In this document: positions 8,520-16,589 of the stretch, one piece after another | Layout of the letters: each line of letters starts with the position of its first letter | How positions within the stretch are numbered: the first letter of the stretch is position 1 | From: Parvibaculum sp. | GTDB taxonomy: Bacteria > Pseudomonadota > Alphaproteobacteria > Parvibaculales > Parvibaculaceae | Length of the DNA stretch: 35,699 bases | NCBI GenBank assembly: GCA_019635955.1 | Contig: JAHBYL010000029.1 | Coordinates: forward strand, 1-35,699 | Direction of reading: 5' to 3' | Notes under the pieces: generated by a model | Seen by the model: only the letters and a program-made list of their open reading frames with translations | Told to the model about the DNA's origin: nothing | The model's database searches: none | Position numbers and translations under genes: made by a program

Positions 8520-8618
8520 CCCCTCACCCTTCCCACCACCGCTTCGCGGCGGCAGGCCCCTCCCTCTCCCCGATGGGGAGAGGGAGGGAGCCGTCGAAGA
8601 CGGCGGAAGGGTGAGGGG
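8520..8618. repeat. Cloverleaf-like composite palindrome between convergent genes
   Basis: An outer pair of perfect 14-bp arms (8520-8533 and 8605-8618) encloses three further hairpins. These are a small one with a TTC loop (8539-8549), a 14-bp perfect hairpin with a GAT loop (8558-8588) and a 5-bp hairpin with a GAA loop (8591-8603). Purine-rich and pyrimidine-rich blocks such as ggggagagggaggg are typical of dispersed intergenic repeats in alphaproteobacterial genomes. It lies directly between the permease stop and the converging dehydrogenase stop, so it may also end transcription from both sides. There is no T-run, which makes ordinary rho-independent termination less certain. Confidence 0.85.
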
Positions 8619-8642
8619 GAGCCACACAACGAGCGTCTCGGA

Positions 8643-10034
8643 TCACCCCGCGAAAATCTTCCCCGGATTGAGAATGCCCTTCGGATCGAGTGCCTGCTTG
8701 ATCGCGCGCATGACGCCGACGCCCGGCCCGTGTTCCGCTTCGAGGAACTTGATCTTGCCTTCGCCGATGCCGTGCTCGCCGGTGCATGTGCCGCCGAGCG
8801 AAAGCGCCCGGGCGACCATCAGGTCGTGGATGCGCGTCGCCTCGGCGAGATCGCGCGGATCGGACGGGTCCATCAGAAGCAGCATGTGGAAATTGCCGTC
8901 ACCGGCATGGCCGACGATCGGCGCCTTGAGGAACGAGGTTTCGAGATCGGCAAGCGTGCCCGAGATCGCTTCGGCAAGCCGCGAGATCGGCACGCAGACA
9001 TCCGTCACCATGCCCTTCTTGCCGGGCTGGAAGGCAAGCGCCGCATAATAGGCGTTGTGCCGCGCCTCCCAGAGCCGCGTGCGGTCCTCCGGTTTCGAGG
9101 CCCATTCGGCTTGCTGACCGCCATGCCCCGCGGCAATCGCGCCGAAGCGGTCTGCCTGCTCGGCGACGGAGGCTTCCGTGCCGTGAAACTCGACAAAGAG
9201 CGTCGGCACTTCGGCAAGCGCGAGCTTCGAATAGGCATTACAGGCGCGGATCGACAGGGGATCGAGAATTTCGATCCGCGCAACGGGAAGCCCCGACTGG
9301 ATCGTCTCGATCACCGCATCGACCGCCCCTTCGATGCTCGCGAAAGGCACGACGCCCGAGCGCACCGCTTCCGGTATGCCGTAAAGCCGGAGCGTCAGCT
9401 CCGTGATGATGCCGAGCGTGCCTTCCGAGCCGATGAGAAGCCGCGTGAGGTCGTATCCGGCGGAGGATTTCCGCGCCCGCGTGCCGGTGCGGATGATGGA
9501 GCCGTCCGCCATCACGGCGGTGAGCGCCAGCACATTCTCGCGCATCGTGCCATAGCGCACGGCATTCGTGCCCGAAGCCCGCGTCGCCGCCATGCCGCCA
9601 AGCGTTGCATTGGCACCGGGATCGATCGGGAAGAAAAGCCCGGTGTCGCGCAGATAGTCGTTGAGCACCTTCCGCGTGATACCGGCCTCGACACGCACAT
9701 CGAGGTCCGCCGTATTCACTTCGATGATGCGGTCCATGCGCGAAAGATCAAGCGACAGCCCGCCATGCACGGCGGAGACATGGCCCTCAAGCGAGGTACC
9801 CGCACCGAAGGGGATGACCGGCATGCCATGCGCGGCGCAGATACGCATGATCGCGGCGACCTCATCCGTCGTCTCCGCAAAGGCGACGGCATCGGGCATC
9901 GCAACGGCGTGCCAGCTCTCGTCTCGCCCATGCGCCTCGCGGATCGCCGCCGCCGCGCTGAGCCGCGCGCCGAGCAGCGCGGAAAGCGCCATCAGCGCCG
10001 CCTCCCTGCCCTCTTTCCTCGCCGCTTCGCTCAT
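8643..10034 (-). CDS. FAD-linked oxidase, D-lactate dehydrogenase/glycolate oxidase GlcD type
   Basis: This 463-residue flavoprotein has an FAD_binding_4 domain near residues 35-175 with PFGAGTSLEGHV, GANATLGGMAATRASGTNA and LLIGSEGTLGIITELTLRL. A FAD-oxidase_C domain runs to the end, with WEARHNAYYAAL, VGHAGDGNFH and the conserved GGTCTGEHGIGEGK. It most likely oxidises D-lactate (or a similar 2-hydroxy acid such as glycolate) to the 2-oxo acid, feeding electrons to the respiratory chain. The sequence alone cannot settle the substrate. The start is the ATG at 10034, because the long in-frame extension beyond it lies antisense to the thioesterase gene. It converges with the efflux operon and diverges from the thioesterase gene. 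Confidence 0.92.
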   Translation of the reverse strand: MSEAARKEGREAALMALSALLGARLSAAAAIREAHGRDESWHAVAMPDAVAFAETTDEVAAIMRICAAHGMPVIPFGAGTSLEGHVSAVHGGLSLDLSRMDRIIEVNTADLDVRVEAGITRKVLNDYLRDTGLFFPIDPGANATLGGMAATRASGTNAVRYGTMRENVLALTAVMADGSIIRTGTRARKSSAGYDLTRLLIGSEGTLGIITELTLRLYGIPEAVRSGVVPFASIEGAVDAVIETIQSGLPVARIEILDPLSIRACNAYSKLALAEVPTLFVEFHGTEASVAEQADRFGAIAAGHGGQQAEWASKPEDRTRLWEARHNAYYAALAFQPGKKGMVTDVCVPISRLAEAISGTLADLETSFLKAPIVGHAGDGNFHMLLLMDPSDPRDLAEATRIHDLMVARALSLGGTCTGEHGIGEGKIKFLEAEHGPGVGVMRAIKQALDPKGILNPGKIFAG

Positions 10035-10045
10035 GGCTTGTGTCC

Positions 10046-10073
10046 TTGAACTTCGTCGTGAACAGCCTAGCAT
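10046..10073 (+). promoter_or_regulatory. Candidate promoter of the thioesterase gene
   Basis: TTGAAC at 10046-10051 and TAGCAT at 10068-10073 are separated by 16 bp in the divergent spacer between the dehydrogenase and thioesterase genes. Matches to the sigma-70 consensus are partial, so this is a weak prediction. Confidence 0.3.
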
Positions 10074-10130
10074 AATCGAGCAAGTTAACGAGGCTGGGTC
10101 GAACCCCGCCCGACAACAGGAGGACCAGAC

Positions 10131-10622
10131 ATGACCGAGCTCACCTTCGCCGCCCCGCTCGAAAGCCCGCTCTGCAAGGTGGAAAAGCAATGGGTCGATC
10201 TGAACGGCCATATGAACATGGCCTATTACCACCTGGTCTTCGACGAATCGCTTGATGTCGCCTTTTCGGAGCTCGGCATCGGCTGGGACTACACGCAGAA
10301 GGGCGAAGGCTCCTGCTTCACGGCGGAAGTCCATGTTTGCTATCTCGACGAGGTGAAGGAAGGCGATCCGCTGCGCGTCACCTATCAGCTTCTCGATGCG
10401 GACGAGAAGCGCATCCATGTCTTCGGCCATATGTACCACGCCGAAAAGGGCTATCTCGCCGCCACCAGCGAGCAGATGTGCATCCATGTGGACATGAAAT
10501 CCCGCCGCGCCTCCCCCTTCCCGGCCGAGCAGCAGGCCCGCATCGCCGCCATGATGAAGGCCCATGAGGGGATGCCCCGGCCGGTGCAGGCAGGCAGGGT
10601 CATCGGGATCAAGCGGAAGTAG
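10131..10622 (+). CDS. Hotdog-fold thioesterase family protein
   Basis: This 163-residue protein resembles 4HBT/YbgC-like acyl-CoA thioesterases. The core motif WVDLNGHMNMAYYHLVFDES (residues 24-43) combines the conserved Asp of the active-site region with the start of the central helix of a hotdog fold. FTAEVHVCYLDEVKEGD and HVFGHMYH fit the beta-sheet part. It would hydrolyse an acyl-CoA thioester in the cytoplasm, with unknown acyl group. Relatives occur in carnitine/betaine catabolism, but no such genes are beside it. The start is well supported by AGGAGG 7 nt before the ATG. It is divergent from the dehydrogenase gene, so a shared regulatory region is possible. Confidence 0.85.
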   Translation: MTELTFAAPLESPLCKVEKQWVDLNGHMNMAYYHLVFDESLDVAFSELGIGWDYTQKGEGSCFTAEVHVCYLDEVKEGDPLRVTYQLLDADEKRIHVFGHMYHAEKGYLAATSEQMCIHVDMKSRRASPFPAEQQARIAAMMKAHEGMPRPVQAGRVIGIKRK

Positions 10623-10643
10623 GGCCTTCTTCCGTCCGTGAAA

Positions 10644-10676
10644 AACGCCCTGCCCTTCGCTTGCGCTCCGGGCGTT
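10644..10676 (+). other. Imperfect hairpin after the thioesterase gene
   Basis: AACGCCC (10644-10650) and GGGCGTT (10670-10676) can pair around a 19-nt GC-rich loop. It lies 21 nt after the stop codon and just before a stronger hairpin, so it may take part in transcript ending. No function is shown. Confidence 0.35.
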
Positions 10677-10683
10677 CGGCGCT

Positions 10684-10708
10684 CGAAAAGGTCCACTGGA
10701 CCTTTTCG
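10684..10708 (+). terminator. Perfect 11-bp hairpin, possible terminator
   Basis: Arms cgaaaaggtcc (10684-10694) and ggaccttttcg (10698-10708) pair perfectly around the loop ACT. It follows the thioesterase gene and precedes the helicase gene. The stem itself carries A4/T4 blocks, so on the + strand the hairpin ends in TTTTCGTTTGCTT, giving a broken T-tract. It may act as a terminator in both directions or be a copy of a short dispersed palindrome. Confidence 0.5.
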
Positions 10709-10738
10709 TTTGCTTACGCAAAACGCGCCTCACCCTGC

Positions 10739-10744
10739 TACAAT
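10739..10744 (+). promoter_or_regulatory. Possible -10 element close to the helicase start
   Basis: TACAAT matches the -10 consensus in five of six positions and ends only 9 nt before the helicase ATG (10754). A -35 element is not clear; TTACGC at 10714-10719 with 19-bp spacing is the nearest candidate. If used, the transcript would begin almost at the start codon. Confidence 0.3.
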
Positions 10745-10753
10745 GCCGGAATC

Positions 10754-13090
10754 ATGACCCCATCCGGTGACCCCTTCGATCTCGGGAACATTCCCGAGGA
10801 AACGACCGCCCGCACGACGAGCGAGCAGGCCGTCGCCTCCATGCGCGCACCCTATCTCGAAGGGCTGAACGCCGAGCAGCGCGAAGCCGTGGAATCGCTG
10901 GACGGCCCCGTGCTCGTGCTGGCGGGCGCCGGCACCGGCAAGACCCGCGTTTTGACGACGCGGCTTGCCCATCTCCTTGCCACGCGCCGCGCCTGGCCCG
11001 GCCAGATCCTTGCCGTGACATTTACGAACAAAGCCGCCCGCGAAATGCATGAACGCATCGGCGCGCTGATCGGCGGTGCGGTCGAGGGCATGCAATGGCT
11101 CGGCACGTTTCACGCGCTTGGCGCAAAGATGCTCCGCCGCCACGCGGAACTGGCGGGGCTGCGCTCCGACTTCACCATTCTCGATGCCGACGACCAGCAG
11201 CGCCTGATGAAGCAGATCATCCAGGCCGAAGGTATCGACGAGAAGCGCTGGCCCGCCCGCCAGCTCGCCGCCCATATCGATGGCTGGAAGAACCGCGGCC
11301 TGACGCCCGAGAAAGTGCCCGCCGGCGAGGCGCAGGCCTTCGCAAACGGCAAAGGCGGCGAGCTCTACGCCGCCTATCAGGCCCGCCTCAAGGTGCTGAA
11401 CGCCGCCGACTTCGGCGACTTGCTGCTCGAAGTGCTGCGCATCTTCCAGGAACATCCGGAAGTGCTGGCCGAATGGCAGAGCCGTTTCAAATACATGCTG
11501 GTGGACGAATATCAGGACACCAATGTCGCGCAATATCTCTGGCTGCGGCTGCTCGCGCAGAAGCACAAAAATATCTGCTGCGTCGGCGACGACGACCAGT
11601 CGATCTATGGCTGGCGCGGCGCGGAAGTGGACAACATTCTCCGCTTCGAAAAGGATTTCCCCGGCGCCAAGGTGATCCGCCTCGAACGGAATTATCGCTC
11701 GACATCGAATATTCTCGGCGCCGCTTCGGGCCTCATTGCGGCAAACGAACAGCGCCTCGGCAAGACGCTCTGGACCGAAGCGAACGACAATGAAGGCGAG
11801 AAGATCAAGATCGCCTCCTATTGGGATGGCGAGGAAGAAGCCCGCGCCGTCGCCGAGGAAGTGGAACAGTTGCAGCGGCAGGGCCATTTGCTGCGCGACA
11901 TGGCGATCCTCGTCCGCGCGTCGTTCCAGATGCGCGAATTCGAAGACCGCTTCATCAATCTCGGTATTCCCTACCGCGTCGTCGGCGGCCCGCGCTTCTA
12001 TGAGCGCGCCGAAATTCGCGATGCCAGCGCCTATCTCCGCCTGATCGCGCAACCGGATGACGACCTCGCCTTCGAGCGCATCGTCAACAGGCCGCGCCGC
12101 GGCATCGGCGACGTGGCGCTGCAGACGGTGCACAGGCTCGCCCGCGCGGAAAACACCTCGCTCTATCGCGCCTCGAAGATGATCGTGACGACGGAGGAAC
12201 TGAAGCCCGCCGCCCGCCGCGCACTCGCAGGTTTCATCGAGATGATGGAACGCTGGCGCGCGCTCGTCACCGGCATGCCGCATACCGAGCTCGCCCAAAT
12301 CGTGCTGGACGAGTCCGGCTATACCGAGATGTGGCAGAACGACAAATCGGCGGACGCCCCCGGCAAGCTCGAAAACCTGAAGGAACTCATCCGCTCGATG
12401 GAGCATTTCGAGACGCTCGCCGGCTATCTCGAACATATCTCCCTCGTCATGGAGATCGAGCAGAACGAAACCGCCGACAAGATCAACCTGATGACGCTGC
12501 ACAGCGCCAAGGGCCTTGAATTCGACACGGTCTTCCTGCCCGGCTGGGAAGAAGGCCTTTTCCCGCATCAGCGGTCGCTCGATGAAAACGGTATTGCAGG
12601 GCTGGAAGAAGAACGCCGCCTCGCCTATGTCGGCATCACGCGGGCGAAGAAGCGCGCCCTGATTTCCTTCGCCGCCAACCGCCGCGTCCATGCGCTTTGG
12701 CAGAGCTCTATCCCGTCCCGCTTCGTGGACGAACTGCCGAAGCACCATGTCGAGGTAACGGAAAGCGCCATGGCGGGTTCGAGCTATCAGAACTACGGCC
12801 AGAGCCGCTTCGCGCAGGATTTCGCACGCGGCAGCGACTATTCGAGCCCCGGCTGGCGCCGCGCGCAGGCGAACGCCGAGATCCGCACCAAGCCGCCCGC
12901 CTATGAGGCGCACGCGGAACTCGTTGCGACCTCCGATCCCTCTGCCGCGAGTTACGGTAAGGGCGAGCGCGTCTTCCACCAGAAATTCGGCTATGGCCAT
13001 GTCACCGAAATCGACGGCAACAAACTCACCGTCGAATTCGACAAGGCCGGCCGCAAGAAGGTGATCGACAGTTTTCTTGAGCGGGTGTGA
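10754..13090 (+). CDS. UvrD/PcrA family ATP-dependent DNA helicase
   Basis: This 778-residue superfamily 1A 3'-5' helicase acts in nucleotide excision repair, mismatch repair or clearing of proteins from DNA. It has LNAEQREAV (Q-motif region), Walker A AGAGTGKT (57-64), motif Ia TFTNKAAREM, motif II DEYQDTN near residue 250, QSIYGWRGA (motif III), ERNYRS (motif IV), MTLHSAKGLEFDTVFL (motif V) and EERRLAYVGITRAKKR (motif VI). The C-terminus (KFGYGHVTEIDGNKLTVEFD) matches the Tudor-like RNA-polymerase-binding domain of PcrA/UvrD. The ATG at 10754 was chosen because the upstream extension enters the hairpin region. It has no clear ribosome binding site. Its stop overlaps the prmA start by 4 bp. 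RecB-like or AddA proteins are excluded by its size and domain order. Confidence 0.95.
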   Translation: MTPSGDPFDLGNIPEETTARTTSEQAVASMRAPYLEGLNAEQREAVESLDGPVLVLAGAGTGKTRVLTTRLAHLLATRRAWPGQILAVTFTNKAAREMHERIGALIGGAVEGMQWLGTFHALGAKMLRRHAELAGLRSDFTILDADDQQRLMKQIIQAEGIDEKRWPARQLAAHIDGWKNRGLTPEKVPAGEAQAFANGKGGELYAAYQARLKVLNAADFGDLLLEVLRIFQEHPEVLAEWQSRFKYMLVDEYQDTNVAQYLWLRLLAQKHKNICCVGDDDQSIYGWRGAEVDNILRFEKDFPGAKVIRLERNYRSTSNILGAASGLIAANEQRLGKTLWTEANDNEGEKIKIASYWDGEEEARAVAEEVEQLQRQGHLLRDMAILVRASFQMREFEDRFINLGIPYRVVGGPRFYERAEIRDASAYLRLIAQPDDDLAFERIVNRPRRGIGDVALQTVHRLARAENTSLYRASKMIVTTEELKPAARRALAGFIEMMERWRALVTGMPHTELAQIVLDESGYTEMWQNDKSADAPGKLENLKELIRSMEHFETLAGYLEHISLVMEIEQNETADKINLMTLHSAKGLEFDTVFLPGWEEGLFPHQRSLDENGIAGLEEERRLAYVGITRAKKRALISFAANRRVHALWQSSIPSRFVDELPKHHVEVTESAMAGSSYQNYGQSRFAQDFARGSDYSSPGWRRAQANAEIRTKPPAYEAHAELVATSDPSAASYGKGERVFHQKFGYGHVTEIDGNKLTVEFDKAGRKKVIDSFLERV

Positions 13091-14025
13091 GAGTGACCGC
13101 CCTCTGGAAATTCTCCTTCACCGTCCCTTATGAAGCCGTCGACACCTTCTCCGACGCGCTCGAAGCGGCAATCTTCCCGGAAGCGCTTGCCGTCTCAACC
13201 TGCGAGGCCGAGCCCGGCTCGTCGCCACTCGTGAAAACGGCCTCGGAGTGGAACGAGGTGGAAGCGCACGGGATATGGCGCGTCGAAGCGCTCTATGATG
13301 AGGAACCAGCCCTCGAGACACTCCGCCAGCTGATCGAAAGCGCGCAACAGGAAACCGGCATTGAACCCGCTGCCCTCACGGTCGAGCCGCTGCCCGACGA
13401 GGACTGGGTAACGCGCTCGCTTGAAGGGCTGGAACCCGTCCGCGCCGGCCGCTTCTTCGTCCATGGCAGCCATGATGCGGACAGGGTGCCCGCAGGCGCA
13501 ATCCCCCTTCTCGTCGATGCCGGACAGGCCTTTGGCACCGGCCACCACGAAACGACATCCGGCTGCCTCGAATATATCTCCGAACTCGTAAAGCCCGGCC
13601 ACCCTGTGAACGCCCTCGATATCGGCACCGGCACGGGCGTGCTCGCCATCGCGATCGCGAAACTCGCCCGCGTGAATGTGCTTGCCTCCGACATCGACCC
13701 CGTGGCCGTGAAGGTGACGCTCGCCAACGCGCGGGCGAATGGCGTCGGCCCCTTCGTCACCGCCGTCACCGCAAAAGGCTTCGGCCACACAGCCCTTGCC
13801 GCCCGCGCGCCTTACGACCTCATCGTGGCGAATATCCTCGCAAGGCCCCTCGTCTCGCTTGCCCCCGCCTTCCGCGCCCATCTACGCCCCGGCGGCACGC
13901 TGATCCTGTCCGGCACGCTGCGGACGCAGGAGGCCATGGTCGCGGGCGCCATGCGGCTGCAGGGCTTCCGCCTCGTCTCCCGCAAGCCCAAAGGCGACTG
14001 GGTGACACTCCGCATGGCGCGCTAG
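13087..14025 (+). CDS. prmA: Ribosomal protein L11 methyltransferase
   Basis: This 312-residue protein matches PrmA, which trimethylates ribosomal protein L11 using S-adenosylmethionine. The N-terminal half is the substrate-recognition domain. The conserved GQAFGTGHHETT precedes the SAM-binding motif DIGTGTGVLAIAIAK (from about residue 178), then SDIDPVAVKVTLANARANG and the catalytic-region motif IVANILARPL. The start is GTG within the GTGA overlap with the helicase stop; a GTG two codons later (13093) is equally possible. The overlap suggests translational coupling to the helicase, although the two functions are not related in any known way. Confidence 0.93.
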   Translation: MRVTALWKFSFTVPYEAVDTFSDALEAAIFPEALAVSTCEAEPGSSPLVKTASEWNEVEAHGIWRVEALYDEEPALETLRQLIESAQQETGIEPAALTVEPLPDEDWVTRSLEGLEPVRAGRFFVHGSHDADRVPAGAIPLLVDAGQAFGTGHHETTSGCLEYISELVKPGHPVNALDIGTGTGVLAIAIAKLARVNVLASDIDPVAVKVTLANARANGVGPFVTAVTAKGFGHTALAARAPYDLIVANILARPLVSLAPAFRAHLRPGGTLILSGTLRTQEAMVAGAMRLQGFRLVSRKPKGDWVTLRMAR

Positions 14026-14078
14026 CGCCCCGCGCCAGCCCCATTGCCCCGGCCCCGGCCGCCTCTTACATTCATTCC

Positions 14079-15893
14079 ATGTTCCAGACCTATGACGACA
14101 CAGCCAATCCTGCCCTTGGCAAGGCCCGCGCCGCGAAACTCCGCGAGGAGCTGGCGCGCCGCGGGCTGGACGGCTTCCTCATCCCCCGTGCCGACGAGCA
14201 TCAGGGCGAATATGTGCCGCCCCATGCCGAGCGCCTGCGCTGGCTGACGGGCTTCAACGGCTCGGCCGGCATGGCCGTGGTGCTGCGTGACCGCGGGACG
14301 ATCTTCGTCGATGGCCGCTACACGCTGCAGGTCCGCCACCAGGTCGATCTCGACACCTTCGAGGCGAAGCACCTGATCGAGGAACCGCCGTCCCGCTGGA
14401 TCGAGGAGAACCTGCCCAAGGGCGCGAAGCTCGCCTACGACCCCTGGCTGCACACGATCGACAGCGTGGCGCGCCTCCGCGCTGCCGCCGAAAAGGCAGG
14501 CGGCTCGCTCGTCCCCGTCGAGACGAACCCGCTCGACGCCGTCTGGGACGACCAGCCGGAACCGCCGCGCGCCCGCGTCGAGCCCCACCCGATCGAATTT
14601 GCGGGCGAACCTGCGTCGGAAAAGATCCGCCGCCTCGCCAGCAATCTCATGTCCGGCGATGCCGATACCGCCGTCCTCACCATGCCGGACTCGATTGCCT
14701 GGCTCTTCAATATCCGTGGCGCCGATGTGCCGCACACGCCGCTGCCGCTCTCCTTCGCGCTGCTCCATGAAGACGGCCATGCCGAACTCTTCATCGACGA
14801 GCGGAAACTCGGCGATGAGGCCCGCGCCCATCTCGGCAATATCGTGACCGTCCATCCGAAGGAGATGCTGGGCAGCGCGCTCGACGCACTTGGCGCGGCG
14901 GGAAAGACCGTGCTGGTCGATCCCGCCACCTGCGCCTCATGGATCGAGGCGCGGCTTTCGGCCGCCGGTTCCGAAGTGAAGCGCGGTGCCGATCCTTGCG
15001 AACTGCCGAAAGCGATCAAGAACGACGCCGAAGTCGCGGGCACGCGCGCAGCCCATCTCCGCGACGGGCAGGCGCTGACGAAATTTTTGCACTGGATTGC
15101 AACGGAAGCGCCGAATGGCACCGTGACCGAGATCGACGCCGCGAAACGCCTTGAGGCCTTCCGCGCCGAAACCGGCAAGCTGAAAGATGTGAGCTTCGAC
15201 ACGATTTCCGGCGCGGGCGAGAACGGCGCCATCGTGCATTACCGCGTGACCGAGGCCACCAATCGCAAGCTCAATCCCGGCGAACTCTTCCTCGTCGATT
15301 CCGGCGCACAATATCTCGACGGCACGACGGATGTCACCCGCACCGTCGCCATCGGCAAGCCGGGCGCGGAAGAACGCGACCGCTTCACCCGTGTGCTGAA
15401 AGGTCATATCGGCATCGCCACCGCGCGCTTCCCCGAAGGGACGTCCGGCGCGCAGCTCGATGCCTTCGCCCGCATGGCGCTCTGGAAGGCCGGGCTCGAT
15501 TATGACCACGGCACGGGCCACGGCGTCGGCTCTTACCTCTCGGTCCATGAAGGCCCGCAGCGCATTTCGAAGATGGGCCATCAGCCCTTGAAGCCCGGCA
15601 TGATCGTCTCGAACGAGCCCGGCTACTACAAGACCGGCGCCTATGGCATCCGCATCGAAAATCTCGTGGTGGTAACGCCGCCCGCCCCCGTGGAAGGCGG
15701 CGAGCGCATGATGCTCGGCTTCGAAACGCTGACGCTCGCGCCCATCGATCTCGCGCTGGTGGAAAAAAGTCTGCTCTCGGAAGAGGAAGTGAACTGGCTC
15801 AATGCCTATCACGCCCGCGTCCGCGACGCGCTCTCCCCCGGCCTCGACGCGGAAACAAAAGCGTGGCTCGAAGAGGCAACTCGGGCTATTTGA
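14079..15893 (+). CDS. Xaa-Pro aminopeptidase (M24B, long APP1-like form)
   Basis: This 604-residue enzyme removes N-terminal residues that precede proline. Two creatinase-type N-terminal domains (about 1-315, starting around LREELARRGLDGFLIPRADEHQGEY) come before the pita-bread metallopeptidase domain. The dinuclear metal ligands are visible as Asp407 (LVDSGAQ), Asp418 (TTDVTRT), His481 (GTGHGVG) and the glutamates in SNEPGYY and RIENLVV. Their spacing of 11 and 74 residues fits eukaryotic-type APP1. The length also fits that longer class better than E. coli PepP (about 440). It follows prmA after 53 bases. A weakly coupled exported-protein gene begins just after its stop. Confidence 0.93.
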   Translation: MFQTYDDTANPALGKARAAKLREELARRGLDGFLIPRADEHQGEYVPPHAERLRWLTGFNGSAGMAVVLRDRGTIFVDGRYTLQVRHQVDLDTFEAKHLIEEPPSRWIEENLPKGAKLAYDPWLHTIDSVARLRAAAEKAGGSLVPVETNPLDAVWDDQPEPPRARVEPHPIEFAGEPASEKIRRLASNLMSGDADTAVLTMPDSIAWLFNIRGADVPHTPLPLSFALLHEDGHAELFIDERKLGDEARAHLGNIVTVHPKEMLGSALDALGAAGKTVLVDPATCASWIEARLSAAGSEVKRGADPCELPKAIKNDAEVAGTRAAHLRDGQALTKFLHWIATEAPNGTVTEIDAAKRLEAFRAETGKLKDVSFDTISGAGENGAIVHYRVTEATNRKLNPGELFLVDSGAQYLDGTTDVTRTVAIGKPGAEERDRFTRVLKGHIGIATARFPEGTSGAQLDAFARMALWKAGLDYDHGTGHGVGSYLSVHEGPQRISKMGHQPLKPGMIVSNEPGYYKTGAYGIRIENLVVVTPPAPVEGGERMMLGFETLTLAPIDLALVEKSLLSEEEVNWLNAYHARVRDALSPGLDAETKAWLEEATRAI

Positions 15894-15907
15894 AGGAGCA
15901 CTTGGCA

Positions 15908-16552
15908 TTGCGCGTCAAACGAACAGCCATTGCCCTTGCTCTTTCCTGCTTCGCGCTTCAGCCCGCCACCGCCGGATGTTTCGAAGGCTTTATCTCGCCT
16001 GAAATCGAGGCCGCAGCCATTGCCACATCGGATGGCAAGGCCCGCCGCACAGGACGCGACCTTCACTTGCAGGCCGAAAGCGGCGATGTCATCGTCAGCA
16101 ATACGGAGTGCGAGGACGATGCCGCGCATTGCATTTCATATGCCTTTGCTGGGTCGAGCCCGAATGGCGACTACCATGTGCTTCAAGTGCAACTGTATGA
16201 AGGCCGCAATGCCGCGCTTGTAGGCAGGCGCGACGGCGCGCTGACATGGCTCGCCGGATTTCCCGACTGGTCCCCCGACGGCGACCGCCTCTACAGCGCC
16301 TTCTTCGACAGCCACTTCGCGGATATCGCCTTTGAAATATGGAATGTCACCGGTGAACCCCACCGCGAATATCTGCTCGAACCGGAAGACCGCATCACCT
16401 ATTGCGTAGCTCGCTGGCTCGGGCCGGAAGAAATCCTTCTGAAGAAAACATTGTGGACATCGCACGAGTTTAGCGTCGATTTTATCGAGTCAGTCAGCGA
16501 GGCGCGGCTGACAATGCTGGATGGCGAATGGAGCTTGTACGAGAGAGATTGA
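15908..16552 (+). CDS. Exported protein of unknown function, Cys-rich
   Basis: I do not recognise this protein of about 214 residues. A signal peptide is clear (MRVKRTAIALALSCFALQ, probable cleavage after PATA near residue 22), so the mature protein should be periplasmic or secreted. The mature part has four cysteines (CFEG, TEC, HC and YC contexts), suggesting two disulfides. A WSPDGDRLY stretch resembles one blade of a beta-propeller repeat. The TTG start at 15908 was chosen because AGGAG lies 9 nt upstream, directly after the aminopeptidase stop. A GTG at 15863 would put charged sequence before the signal peptide. The gene is followed by another small exported protein. Base composition is a little less GC-rich than the flanking genes. 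Confidence 0.7.
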   Translation: MRVKRTAIALALSCFALQPATAGCFEGFISPEIEAAAIATSDGKARRTGRDLHLQAESGDVIVSNTECEDDAAHCISYAFAGSSPNGDYHVLQVQLYEGRNAALVGRRDGALTWLAGFPDWSPDGDRLYSAFFDSHFADIAFEIWNVTGEPHREYLLEPEDRITYCVARWLGPEEILLKKTLWTSHEFSVDFIESVSEARLTMLDGEWSLYERD

Positions 16553-16589
16553 GGCAGTTCTCACCTTTGGAAATGGAAAGGTAGAGGCA

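Noticed and set aside
8136..10049. 637-codon + strand frame opposite the FAD dehydrogenase
   Set aside because: It crosses the cloverleaf repeat and runs antisense to a gene with clear FAD-domain motifs.
10035..10733. N-terminal extension of the FAD dehydrogenase frame
   Set aside because: The extension lies antisense to the thioesterase gene, which has a strong ribosome site, and the conserved dehydrogenase begins at 10034.
10730..13000. 756-codon - strand frame opposite the helicase
   Set aside because: All helicase motifs are on the + strand; this frame has none and arises from GC-rich codon bias.
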